Positions 45,797 through 54,654 of a stretch of 64,000 bases of DNA are shown here, in pieces. The stretch is taken from the NCBI RefSeq assembly GCF_012349115.1, contig NZ_PQIG01000066.1, positions 57,074 through 121,073 of the forward strand, in the 5' to 3' direction. Source of the stretch: Rhizobium ruizarguesonis (GTDB lineage: Bacteria; Pseudomonadota; Alphaproteobacteria; Rhizobiales; Rhizobiaceae). The first letter of the stretch is position 1. Each line of letters starts with the position of its first letter. The notes beneath the pieces are model-generated. The model did not search any database, was not told the origin of the DNA, and worked only from the letters and a program-made list of their open reading frames with translations. A program made the translations under genes and the position numbers.

Positions 45797-47330
45797 CGCT
45801 CCCGCTTCCCCGGCAGCCCCGATTGCCAATCGGGGTGCGATCACCGCCTGCGTCATCCTCGCTGTCATCATGCAGGCGCTCGATACGACGATTGCCAACG
45901 TGGCGCTGCCCTATATCCAGGGCAGCGTGTCGGCCTCGGCCGACCAGATCAACTGGGTCCTGACCTCCTATATCGTCGCGGCGGCGATCATGACGCCACC
46001 TTCCGGCTTCCTTGCCGCCAAGTTCGGCCGCAAGCGCGTGCTGCTCGTCGCCATTGTCGGTTTCGTGGTCGCTTCCGTCCCCTGCGGCCTTGCGCAATCG
46101 CTGAACCAGATCGTCGCCTTCCGCCTGCTGCAGGGCTTGTTCGGCGCATCGCTGGTGCCGCTTTCCCAGGGCATCCTCCTCGACATCTATACCGTCGAGG
46201 AGCGCGGCTCGGCCATGGCCCTTTTCGGCGTCTCGGTCATGGTTGGGCCGGTGCTTGGGCCTGTCATCGGCGGCTGGCTGACCGACAATATCAGCTGGCG
46301 CTGGGTGTTTTATATCAACGTGCCGATCGGCGCGCTCGCCTTCATGGGCATCGTCGTCTTCGTCACCGAGACCAAGCGGGATCTGCTTGCCAAGCTGGAC
46401 TGGTTCGGCTTTGGGATGATGAGCCTCGGCATCGCCGCGCTGCAGCTCTTTCTCGACCGCGGCGAGCAGCTCGACTGGTTCTCTTCGGGCGAGATCGTCA
46501 TCGAGGCGCTGATCTGCGCTGCCGCCTTCTATCTGCTGGTCGTGCATACGCTGACGGCGGAGAAATCCTTCGTAAACCCGAAGCTGTTTCTCGACCAGAA
46601 TTTTTCGATCAGCATGATCTTCATCTTCGTGATCGGCATCACCTATCTCGCTTCGCTGGCGCTGATGACGCCCTATCTGCAAACGCTGATGGGCTATCCC
46701 GTGATCACCGCCGGCATCGTGATGGGGCCGCGCGGGCTTGGCACCATGCTCTGCATGTTCATCGTCGGACGGCTGATCGGCAAGGTCGATACGCGCTTGC
46801 TGCTGGTGCTCGGTCTCGGTCTTACCGCCTGGGCGATGTACGACATGACCGGCTGGACGCCCGATGTCTCACAATGGACGATCGTCTCCGTCGGTTTCAT
46901 CCAGGGCGCCGGCCTCGGCTTCCTGTTCGTGCCGCTGACGACGATCGCCTTTGCCACGCTGCCCGCCCATATGCGCGGCGACGGCACCGGCCTCTATAAC
47001 CTGTCGCGAAACATCGGCTCGTCGGTCGGCATCTCGATCGTCTCGGCGCTGATCGTCGAAAACACACAGAGCAATCATGAATCAATCGCAGCCTATGTGA
47101 CGCCGTTCAACCACGCCTTCAACGCGGCGGCGGCGCAGGGGCTCAGCCCGCTGACGGCGGCCGGACGCGCGTCACTCAACGAGATCATCACGCTGCAATC
47201 GACGATCATCGCCTATATGGACGATTTCAAGCTGCTGATGCTGATGTCGCTTGCGGTCATTCCGCTGGTGCTCCTGCTGCGCAAACCCAAGGCAGCGCCT
47301 GCCATCGACCACAGCGCGGTGATGGAGTGA
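45789..47330 (+). CDS. emrB: EmrB-like DHA2 multidrug MFS transporter
   Basis: The 513-residue protein has about 14 membrane helices. DHA2 signatures include ALDTTIANVALPYIQG in helix 1, RLLQGLFGASLVPLSQG and GPVLGPVIGGWL in helix 5. The start at 45789 overlaps the emrA stop (ATGAGTAA), giving translational coupling. It exports hydrophobic toxins using the proton gradient together with EmrA. Confidence 0.93.
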   Translation: MSNAPASPAAPIANRGAITACVILAVIMQALDTTIANVALPYIQGSVSASADQINWVLTSYIVAAAIMTPPSGFLAAKFGRKRVLLVAIVGFVVASVPCGLAQSLNQIVAFRLLQGLFGASLVPLSQGILLDIYTVEERGSAMALFGVSVMVGPVLGPVIGGWLTDNISWRWVFYINVPIGALAFMGIVVFVTETKRDLLAKLDWFGFGMMSLGIAALQLFLDRGEQLDWFSSGEIVIEALICAAAFYLLVVHTLTAEKSFVNPKLFLDQNFSISMIFIFVIGITYLASLALMTPYLQTLMGYPVITAGIVMGPRGLGTMLCMFIVGRLIGKVDTRLLLVLGLGLTAWAMYDMTGWTPDVSQWTIVSVGFIQGAGLGFLFVPLTTIAFATLPAHMRGDGTGLYNLSRNIGSSVGISIVSALIVENTQSNHESIAAYVTPFNHAFNAAAAQGLSPLTAAGRASLNEIITLQSTIIAYMDDFKLLMLMSLAVIPLVLLLRKPKAAPAIDHSAVME

Positions 47331-47357
47331 ACTCCAGGCGTTGCCGCAATTCCGGGG

Positions 47358-47392
47358 AAAACCGCGTCGCACTTTTCGGCATCATGTTCTAG
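47358..47392. repeat. Short palindromic-repeat edge supplying a stop codon
   Basis: The stretch AAAACCGCG...CACTTTTCGGCATCATG-TTCTAG matches, in reverse, the element at 57923-57968 and is related to the right edge of the repeat at 7778-7884. Its CTA is the TAG stop of the glycosylase gene. Confidence 0.65.
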
Positions 47393-47985
47393 CGGAACGG
47401 CTTGCTGAGATATCGCGATCCCTGAATGCCGAAGCGCCATGGTGCTTCGGCATTTTTGGTGATGCCGATGCGTTTTCCCGAGACGATCGGCACGGGCGCG
47501 GACGGCGCGATCACATAGGGCGGGCGATCGAGCAGCCTGTCATTGATCGTTATATCGATGCCGAGCGCCTGGCAGAGCTTGCCGGGACCGCTGCAGAGCG
47601 ACGTCAGCATATCGGTGCCGCGCCGCGCCATCATCACAGGGATTCCCGTTTCCGGCTCCAGGGCGCGAATGAGGGCAGCCGAGCCCGGATGGCAGACGAA
47701 ATTCAGGCACCAGTACATGCCGTAGATGCGGTAGATATAGACGTTGCCCGGCTTGCCGTACATGGCGCCGTTGCGCTTGGTCGGGCCGCGGAAGCTGTGC
47801 GAGGCCTCGTCATCGGGGAAATAGGCTTCGGTCTCGGTGATGCGTCCGCCGACGCCATCCACGGTCAGATGGCAGCCTAGCAGGTCGCGAGAGACGGTGA
47901 TCGCATCGCGCTCGAAAAATTTTCTGAGGCTTTCGCCGGCAAGTGCGCCGACGCCGATCGCGCCATTCGTCGTTGCATCCGTCAT
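47389..47985 (-). CDS. mpg: 3-methyladenine DNA glycosylase (AAG/MPG family)
   Basis: The protein of about 198 residues carries the AAG-family core with R-D-L-L-G-C, the catalytic Glu in ITETEAYF, the SFRGPTKRNGAMYGKPGNVYIYRIYGMYWCLNF block and PGKLCQALGI. It excises alkylated purines in base-excision repair. ATGs at 48003 and 47985 are both in frame and neither has an ideally spaced ribosome site; I use the shorter. The gene ends at a TAG inside a repeat element. Confidence 0.9.
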   Translation of the reverse strand: MTDATTNGAIGVGALAGESLRKFFERDAITVSRDLLGCHLTVDGVGGRITETEAYFPDDEASHSFRGPTKRNGAMYGKPGNVYIYRIYGMYWCLNFVCHPGSAALIRALEPETGIPVMMARRGTDMLTSLCSGPGKLCQALGIDITINDRLLDRPPYVIAPSAPVPIVSGKRIGITKNAEAPWRFGIQGSRYLSKPFR

Positions 47986-48030
47986 GATGAACGCCGATAG
48001 CATTCCCCTTGCCGATCTGCCAAGCCGCGT

Positions 48031-48369
<339 letters not shown>

Positions 48370-48384
48370 TTAGCAAAGCGCATT

Positions 48385-49293
48385 TTAGTGAAGCGCGTTT
48401 TCAGAATTTTGTCGAGCGAAGACCTTCACCAGCCAGTCGATGAAGACGCGTACGCGCGGCGAAAGCTGGCGGTTACGGGGATAGAGCAGGGACACCGGTG
48501 TTTGCATCGGCGGAAAATCCGGCAGCACTTGGACCAGCGTGCCTTCGGCCAGATCCTTTTCAGCGTGATAGCGCGGGATCTGGATCATGCCGAGGCCCAG
48601 CTTGGCCGCTGAAATATAGCTTTCGGCGGCATTGACGGCGACGGTCGCCGGAATGCCGATGTTGGCTACTGCGCCGTCGACGATAAATTCGAGCGGCAGC
48701 AGACTGCCGGTGCCGCTGGAGCGGAAGCCGACCATGCGATGGCCGGCAAGCCGGTTCGGATGCTGCGGCTGGCCGTGACGGGCGATATAGGCGGGGGAGG
48801 CGAGTGTCACCTCAACAAGCATGGCGACGCGCCGGGCGATCATGTCGCTGTCCTGAGGCGTGCCGACGCGCAGCACGCAGTCAATGCCCTCGCGCACCAG
48901 GTCGACCAGCCGGTCGCCCTCGCTCATGTAGAATTCGATCTCAGGATAGGTCTCCAGGAAGGACGGCAGGCTCGGCAGCACGAAATGGCGGGCCAGCGTG
49001 CCATGCACGTCGACGCGCAGCATGCCCTTCGGTTTGGCGCCGGCAAAGGCGCCTTCGGCTTCCTCGATATCGGCGAGGATCGACAGGCAGCGCTGGTAAT
49101 AGGCTTCGCCGTCGAGCGTCGGGCTGACATGGCGCGTCGTACGCTCGAGCAGGCGCACGCCGAGACGGGCTTCGAGCTGTTTCACCGCATCGGTGACGGT
49201 CGAGCGCGGCAGGCCGGTATCTTCGGCCGCAAGAGTAAAGCTGCGGCGTTCCACGACGCGGGAAAAGACCCGCATGGCATCGAATCTGTCCAT
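48385..49293 (-). CDS. LysR-family regulator
   Basis: The 302-residue protein has an N-terminal helix-turn-helix (FTLAAEDTGLPRSTVTDAVKQLEARLGVRLLERTTR) and a LysR effector domain starting near MLRVDVHGTLARHFVLP. The divergent SDR gene at 49415 is its probable target. A perfect dyad lies between them. It is a paralogue of the LysR protein at 51411-52322 (shared ...VRVFxDWLVK end). Confidence 0.92.
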   Translation of the reverse strand: MDRFDAMRVFSRVVERRSFTLAAEDTGLPRSTVTDAVKQLEARLGVRLLERTTRHVSPTLDGEAYYQRCLSILADIEEAEGAFAGAKPKGMLRVDVHGTLARHFVLPSLPSFLETYPEIEFYMSEGDRLVDLVREGIDCVLRVGTPQDSDMIARRVAMLVEVTLASPAYIARHGQPQHPNRLAGHRMVGFRSSGTGSLLPLEFIVDGAVANIGIPATVAVNAAESYISAAKLGLGMIQIPRYHAEKDLAEGTLVQVLPDFPPMQTPVSLLYPRNRQLSPRVRVFIDWLVKVFARQNSENALH

Positions 49294-49325
49294 CTTGTTT
49301 GTTCGTCATTCCCGGATAGTGATGC

Positions 49326-49346
49326 CGGATAATGCCTGATTATCCG
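49326..49346. promoter_or_regulatory. Candidate LysR binding dyad
   Basis: CGGATAAT-GCCTG-ATTATCCG is a perfect 8-base inverted repeat. A second CCGGATA copy lies 13 bases to the left (49312-49318). It lies in the divergent promoter between the LysR and SDR genes. Confidence 0.55.
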
Positions 49347-49414
49347 CCCAGAGAAAAGCGGCATCTTCTCCTCATCGAAAACGCGCTGCGGCGCATCCCT
49401 GAAGGAGAACGAAA

Positions 49415-50155
49415 ATGGCCAGCAACGAAAACAAGGTCGCACTGGTGACTGGCGCTTCCCGCGGCATCGGCGCAGCAGTCGCAGAGCGCCTCGCCAGAGA
49501 CGGCTTTACCGTTGTCATCAATTATTCCGGCAACGCCGCTCCGGCCGAGGAATTGGCTGAGAAGATCGAGCAGGCGGGCGGCAAGGCACTGACGGCGAAG
49601 GCCGATGTCGGCGATGTCGAAGCCGTCCGCCGCATGTTCGATGCTGCGGAAACCGCCTTCGGCGGCGTCGATGTGCTCGTCAACAATGCCGGGATCATGA
49701 TGCTGTCTTCACTTGCCGAGGCCGACGACGTTAATTTCGACCGCCAGATCAGCGTCAACCTGAAGGGCACCTTCAATACGCTCAGGGAAGCCGCCAAGCG
49801 TCTGCGCGACGGTGGCCGGGTCATCAATTTCTCGACATCCGTCGTCGGCCTGAAGCTCGAAACCTATGGCGTCTACGCCGCTACCAAGGCTGCCGTGGAA
49901 ACACTGACGGCGATCATGGCCAAGGAGATGCGCGGCCGTAACATTACCGTCAACGCCATCGCGCCCGGTCCCGTTGCAACTGACCTCTTCCTCAACGGCA
50001 AGTCGGACGAACTCGTTGCCCGGATGGCGAAGATGAACCCGCTGGAGCGTCTCGGCACGCCCGACGACATCGCCGCTGCGGTCGCCTTCCTCGCCGGCCC
50101 TGATGGCGGCTGGATCAACGGCCAGACGCTGCGCGCCAATGGCGGCGTGATCTGA
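49415..50155 (+). CDS. Short-chain dehydrogenase/reductase (FabG-like)
   Basis: The 246-residue SDR has TGASRGIG at the cofactor site, NNAG, catalytic Ser in INFSTSVVG and Y-A-A-T-K, with the usual C-terminal GWINGQTLRANGG. A GAAGGAG ribosome site precedes the ATG. It is divergent from a LysR gene and followed by another SDR. The substrate is unknown. Confidence 0.92.
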   Translation: MASNENKVALVTGASRGIGAAVAERLARDGFTVVINYSGNAAPAEELAEKIEQAGGKALTAKADVGDVEAVRRMFDAAETAFGGVDVLVNNAGIMMLSSLAEADDVNFDRQISVNLKGTFNTLREAAKRLRDGGRVINFSTSVVGLKLETYGVYAATKAAVETLTAIMAKEMRGRNITVNAIAPGPVATDLFLNGKSDELVARMAKMNPLERLGTPDDIAAAVAFLAGPDGGWINGQTLRANGGVI

Positions 50156-50241
50156 CGAAAGACCGACGACGGTCTTCCGGCCGTCGCCCGCCCAAGCTTC
50201 CACTTCAGCCAACCCCAATCGAACCTAGAAGGAATACGATC

Positions 50242-51144
50242 ATGAGCAAGCAAGTCATCGTCATAACAGGCGCTTCCAGCGGTTTCGGCGCTCTTACCGC
50301 CCGCGCGCTGGCCAGGGCCGGTCACACCGTCTATGCCGGCATGCGTGCCACGGAAGGCCGCAACGCTGCCGCCGTCGCCGACGCTGCTCAATTCGCCAAG
50401 GACAATAATGTCGATCTGCGCAGCGTCGAACTCGATGTCGCCTCCGACGCTTCGGTTGTATCAGGCATCGCCAGGATTATCGCCGATGCTGGTCGCCTCG
50501 ATGTCATCCTCCACAATGCCGGCCATATGTCCTTCGGCCCGGCAGAAGCCTTCACGCCGCAACAGTTCGCCGAGCTCTTCGACGTCAACGTGCTCTCCAC
50601 CCAGCGTGTGAACCGCGCTGCACTTCCCTATCTTCGCAGGCAGGGCAGGGGCTTGGTGGTCTGGGTATCGTCGTCGAGCAGCCGTGGCGGCACGCCTCCC
50701 TATCTCTCGCCCTATTTCGCCGCCAAGGCGGCGATGGATTCACTTGCCGTCTCCTATGCCAGCGAGCTTACCCGCTGGGGCATCGAGACCTCGATCATCG
50801 TGCCTGGCGCCTTCACCAAGGGCACCAACCATTTCGCCCATTCCGGCTCGCCGGATGATACTGCCCGCGCCGCCGAATATAATGAAGGACCCTACAAGGG
50901 TGTGCCGGAGCAGGCGCTGCAGGGCCTGGCAGCGCTTGAACCGGCCGACGCCGATGCCGGCGCGGTAGCCGCCGCCATCGTCGATGTCGTCGGCAAGCCC
51001 TTCGGTACGAGGCCGTTCCGCGTCCATATCGATCCGTCCGAGGACGGCGCGGAGATCGTCAACGGCGTTGCCGACCGTGTCCGGGCGGAATTGTTCCGCC
51101 GCATCGGCCTCGAGGACCTGCTGAAGCCGGCTGTCAGGAATTGA
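50242..51144 (+). CDS. Short-chain dehydrogenase/reductase, longer type
   Basis: The 300-residue SDR has TGASSGFG, HNAG in place of NNAG, a Ser-rich active site region VWVSSSSSRGG and Y-F-A-A-K. Its length and VYAGMRATEGRN segment place it with the classical oxidoreductases acting on lipophilic or steroid-like substrates. It lies 86 bases after the previous SDR and ends before a good terminator. Confidence 0.9.
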   Translation: MSKQVIVITGASSGFGALTARALARAGHTVYAGMRATEGRNAAAVADAAQFAKDNNVDLRSVELDVASDASVVSGIARIIADAGRLDVILHNAGHMSFGPAEAFTPQQFAELFDVNVLSTQRVNRAALPYLRRQGRGLVVWVSSSSSRGGTPPYLSPYFAAKAAMDSLAVSYASELTRWGIETSIIVPGAFTKGTNHFAHSGSPDDTARAAEYNEGPYKGVPEQALQGLAALEPADADAGAVAAAIVDVVGKPFGTRPFRVHIDPSEDGAEIVNGVADRVRAELFRRIGLEDLLKPAVRN

Positions 51145-51361
51145 AACCTGGACCGCCGCCCCGCGCGGAAACATGGGAGCCAGGCCCTCATCGCAATTAT
51201 GTGAACGCGATTGCGGAATTTTTTCTTACAATCCTGCGGGGAGTGCGTATATCTGTTTTATCGCGAGAGAGTGGAATTCCCTGCCGCTCTCTTCCGAACC
51301 TCCAGAGCCTGCCGCGCCCTTGCTACCGTGCGACAGGCTTGATGTTCAAAGTTGTACATTG

Positions 51362-51405
51362 CGGCCCGTCGAAGGTTCCCCTGCCTTCCGGGCCGTATTT
51401 GTTTT
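51362..51405 (+). terminator. Intrinsic terminator after the SDR pair
   Basis: CGGCCCG (51362-51368) and GAAGG pair with CCTTC and CGGGCCG (51389-51395), with a two-base bulge, and are followed by TATTTGTTTT. It lies between the convergent SDR and LysR genes. Confidence 0.6.
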
Positions 51406-51410
51406 GGCGC

Positions 51411-52322
51411 TCAGACGTCGTTCAGTCTCGCCTCGACCAGAAGCTTCACCAGCCAGTCGACGAAGACGCGGACCTTGTTGCTGAGGTGGCGGTTCGGCGG
51501 ATAAACGACATAGAGCGGCAGCGGATCGCGACGCCAATCCGGCAGCACGCGGACGAGCTCGCCCCTTGCCATCGGCTCGCGCGCCATGAAGATCGGCACC
51601 TGCGCGATGCCGAGACCCGTCAGCGCAGCCGTCAGATAGGTGCGGCTATCGTTGACCGAGGCGATGTAACGCGGACTGGTCTCGATCACCTCGTTGTGCC
51701 GGCGAAATTCGAAGGGCAGCGTCCGGTTGTTCTGGGCGCGGAAATAGTTGACGGAGTAATGATCCGCCTCCAGATCTTCCGGCCGCTCGGGCATGCCGAA
51801 TTTCTGGATGTAGCTCGGCGAAGCACAGGTGATCATCTCGACTTCGGAGACGCGCCGCGCAATCAGCGACTGGTCGGCCGGCGTGCCGGCCCGCAGCGCA
51901 CAATCGACATTTTCTGCAAGATAATCGACCGTGCGGTCGCCGACACCGAGGTCGATACGGATATCGGGATAACGCTGATAAAAATCGCATAGTGCGGGGA
52001 CGACGATCCAATCGGCAAAAGCGCCGGCCATCTCGACGCGGAGCCGCCCGCTCGGCAGGCTCTGTGAATTGGAAAGGCTGCCGTCGAGTTCCTCCAGTTC
52101 CGAAATAATCTGGGCGGCGCGTTCGTAATAAAGCGCGCCGTCCGTGGTCACCATCACCCGGCGCGTGGTACGATTCAAAAGCTTGGTGCGCAGATGCGCC
52201 TCCAGGCCTTGGATGAGATTGGTTACCGTCGCCTTGGGCATGGCGAGCATGTCGGCGGCGCGGGTGAAATTGCCCGTCTCCACGACGCGAATGAAGACGC
52301 GCATTGCCGAGAGCTGATCCAT
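51411..52322 (-). CDS. LysR-family regulator
   Basis: I start this 303-residue protein at MDQLSAMRVF; the extra upstream frame is intergenic. The helix-turn-helix (FTRAADMLAMPKATVTNLIQGLEAHL) and effector domain (GRLRVEMAGAFADWIVVP) are complete. It diverges from the alpha/beta-hydrolase-RND operon and probably regulates it; several dyads lie between them. Confidence 0.92.
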   Translation of the reverse strand: MDQLSAMRVFIRVVETGNFTRAADMLAMPKATVTNLIQGLEAHLRTKLLNRTTRRVMVTTDGALYYERAAQIISELEELDGSLSNSQSLPSGRLRVEMAGAFADWIVVPALCDFYQRYPDIRIDLGVGDRTVDYLAENVDCALRAGTPADQSLIARRVSEVEMITCASPSYIQKFGMPERPEDLEADHYSVNYFRAQNNRTLPFEFRRHNEVIETSPRYIASVNDSRTYLTAALTGLGIAQVPIFMAREPMARGELVRVLPDWRRDPLPLYVVYPPNRHLSNKVRVFVDWLVKLLVEARLNDV

Positions 52323-52355
52323 CGGTTTCAAATCCGCAGTTTGCGTTGCACCATT

Positions 52356-52413
52356 GTTCGAGATCTGGAACAGTGTTATCGCGATATAGCTTCTTATTCC
52401 TTGGTTGGAATAA
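52356..52413. promoter_or_regulatory. Cluster of three dyads in LysR-hydrolase divergent promoter
   Basis: The dyads are the imperfect palindrome GTTC-G-AGATCT-G-GAAC (52356-52371), TATCGCGATA (52377-52386) and TTATTCC-N6-GGAATAA (52394-52413). This spacing fits a multi-site LysR control region. Confidence 0.45.
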
Positions 52414-52486
52414 CAATATCTTTTTTGTACAAAATGCAAGCGGCAGGCGTTGTCTGCTTGTGGCCGACGCAAAAGAGACCGGAAGC

Positions 52487-53299
52487 ATGACGGTGGAATG
52501 GAAAGATATGATGCTGGACAAGGTGGCCATCGGCCCCGTTTCCGCACGCATCTACCAGGGCGCCGATTACGGCAAGGGTCCGCCGATTGTGCTTTACCTG
52601 CACGGCGGCGCGTTTCTGGATAGCGACAAGAACGTCGACCGGCCGGTGGCGATGAGTCTCGCCAAGGCTGGCGCCATCGTCGTCGCTGCTGACTACAGCA
52701 GCCTGTCCGGCAACCTATTCCCGCAAGCGCTGGAAGTCTCCTTTTCCGTTTTCACCTATCTCGCCAACAAACGCGCCGGTCTCGGCGACCGGAAATCGTT
52801 GCTCTTCGTCGCTGGCGAAGAAGCAGGCGGCAATGTCGCCGCCGGTGTGGCGCTGAAGGCGCGCGACCAGATGCCGGACGCGCTCGACGGCCAGATCCTG
52901 ATTTCGCCGCTGCTCGATCCCTTCATGGGCACGTCCTCGATCCGCAAGGCCGAAGCCATCGGCATGCGCCAACGCTGGACGGAGGGCTGGAGCCACTATC
53001 TGAGCGGCGGCGGTTGCCACCCTTATGCGGCGCCTTGCCTCTGTTCTCGTATTTCGGGCGTCGCGCCGGCGTTGATATTCACTGCCGAGGACGATCCTCT
53101 GCACGACGAGACAATTGGTTACGGTGCCCGCCTGAAACAGGCCGGCGTCGGTGTGCGCCAGCATGTCCTTCCCGCCGGGACGGGCTGGCCCTCGATTTAT
53201 GGTGGGAAATCCGACGGAGCGCCCGACTGGCAGGAAAACGTCAGCCGCCATTTCGGAAGCTTCCTTCGGGACGTAAGCGTTCAACCGCAATTGCATTGA
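52487..53299 (+). CDS. Alpha/beta-hydrolase-fold protein lacking catalytic Ser and His
   Basis: The 270-residue protein resembles the HSL family: the oxyanion motif LYLHGGAF, an AEDDPLHDE block with the acidic residue, and an LISPLLDPF segment. The nucleophile elbow, normally GDSAGG, reads G-E-E-A-G-G, so Ser is replaced by Glu. The usual terminal HGF is replaced by TGWP, so the catalytic His is also missing. It is therefore probably not an esterase. ATG 52487 is chosen; longer frames reach into the regulatory region. It is followed after 46 bases by an RND adaptor, suggesting a sensor or accessory role. Confidence 0.8.
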   Translation: MTVEWKDMMLDKVAIGPVSARIYQGADYGKGPPIVLYLHGGAFLDSDKNVDRPVAMSLAKAGAIVVAADYSSLSGNLFPQALEVSFSVFTYLANKRAGLGDRKSLLFVAGEEAGGNVAAGVALKARDQMPDALDGQILISPLLDPFMGTSSIRKAEAIGMRQRWTEGWSHYLSGGGCHPYAAPCLCSRISGVAPALIFTAEDDPLHDETIGYGARLKQAGVGVRQHVLPAGTGWPSIYGGKSDGAPDWQENVSRHFGSFLRDVSVQPQLH

Positions 53300-53345
53300 A
53301 GAAGACCTGATATTTCGGCGGCCTTGAGCCGTAAGGAGAGTACCG

Positions 53346-54536
53346 ATGACGTCCAGAAAGAAGCGCTGGGCCCTGGTGGGCGCCGGCATAGGCCTTGTTG
53401 CGTCCGTGTCCGGCGCCGCATTGTTTTTCGAATTGCCGATGAGCACGACCGCCACGGCCGCTTCCGCCCCTGCACAGGCTCCCGCTGTGCCGGTGACGGT
53501 GGCCGTCGTTGCGGCGCATGATGTGACGGCCTGGGAGAATTTCTCCGGCCGTCTGGAAGCCGTCGATCGTGTGCAGGTGCGTTCCCGTGTGGCCGGCGCC
53601 ATCCTGTCGGTGGCTTTCCGTGAAGGGGCGCTGGTGAAGCAGGGCGACCTGCTCTTCACCATCGACCCGGCCCCCTACCAGGCGAGCGTGGCGCAGGCGC
53701 AAGGCCAGGTCGCTTCGGCCGAAGCCAAAGTTAGCCTGGCGCAGACTGAACTCGACCGCGGCCGCAGGCTTTCCGACAACCGCACCATCTCCCAGAGTGA
53801 TCTCGATCAGCGTCAGAGTTCGCTGGCCGAGGCTCAGGCGGGGCTGCGTTCGGCGCAGGCCGCACTGCAGTCGGCCCAGCTCGATCTCGATTATACGCAG
53901 GTGCGGGCTCCGGTTTCCGGCCGCATCGGCAAGATCGAGGTGACCGCCGGTAACCTCGTCGCGGCCGGTTCGACCTCGCCGGCGCTGACGACGCTCGTTT
54001 CCGTCGATCCGATCTATGCGAGCTTCAATGCCAGCGAAGAGATGGTGACGCGCGCGCTTGCCCAGCTTCCGCAGACGGATAGCGCCCTGCCTGCCGTCGA
54101 GCAGATCCCGGTCGAGGTCGGTACGCTGACCGACAGCGGCACGCCGATCAAGGGCAAGCTGCAGCTGATCGACAACGAGGTCGATGCATCAAGCGGTACG
54201 ATCGGCGTACGCGCCGTCTTCGATAATCCGGGTGGACGTCTCATCCCCGGCCAGTTCGTGCGGGTGCGCATGGGTCAGCCGAAGGCCGAGAACAAGATCG
54301 TCATCAGCGACCGTGCCGTCGGCACGGACCAGGACAAGAAGTTCGTCTTCGTCGTCGATGGTGAGAACAAGGTCGCCTATCGGCAGGTCCAGCTCGGCAC
54401 GCTGGCCGACGGCCAGCGGGTTGTCGAAAGCGGCCTGAACGTCGGCGAAAAGATCGTCGTCAACGGTCTGCAGCGCATCCGTCCAGGTGCAGTCGTCGCA
54501 CCTCAGATGGAAGAGAAGGTCGCGACCGCGCAGTAA
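53346..54536 (+). CDS. RND efflux periplasmic adaptor
   Basis: The 396-residue membrane-fusion protein has an N-terminal anchor (WALVGAGIGLVASVSGAALFF). The barrel-lipoyl core begins at WENFSGRLEAVDRVQVRSRVAG, followed by an alpha hairpin, a second lipoyl half VRAPVSGRIGKIEVTAGNLV and a C-terminal GLQRIRPGAVV. GGAGA precedes the ATG. It pairs with the RND pump downstream, from which it is separated by a strong hairpin. Confidence 0.93.
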   Translation: MTSRKKRWALVGAGIGLVASVSGAALFFELPMSTTATAASAPAQAPAVPVTVAVVAAHDVTAWENFSGRLEAVDRVQVRSRVAGAILSVAFREGALVKQGDLLFTIDPAPYQASVAQAQGQVASAEAKVSLAQTELDRGRRLSDNRTISQSDLDQRQSSLAEAQAGLRSAQAALQSAQLDLDYTQVRAPVSGRIGKIEVTAGNLVAAGSTSPALTTLVSVDPIYASFNASEEMVTRALAQLPQTDSALPAVEQIPVEVGTLTDSGTPIKGKLQLIDNEVDASSGTIGVRAVFDNPGGRLIPGQFVRVRMGQPKAENKIVISDRAVGTDQDKKFVFVVDGENKVAYRQVQLGTLADGQRVVESGLNVGEKIVVNGLQRIRPGAVVAPQMEEKVATAQ

Positions 54537-54543
54537 AGACTTT

Positions 54544-54565
54544 GCCTTCCCCTCCGGGGGAAGGC
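54544..54565 (+). other. Strong intercistronic hairpin between adaptor and pump
   Basis: GCCTTCCCC and GGGGAAGGC form a perfect 9-base stem with a TCCG loop, eight bases after the adaptor stop. No T-run follows. It may attenuate pump expression or protect the upstream message. Confidence 0.6.
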
Positions 54566-54654
54566 CAATACCCGAAATGATATGACCCGCCGGCGACTCC
54601 CAAACCGCCGGAGAGGGACGTTGCATCCATGTTCACCCCGGAGAGGGCTTTGAT

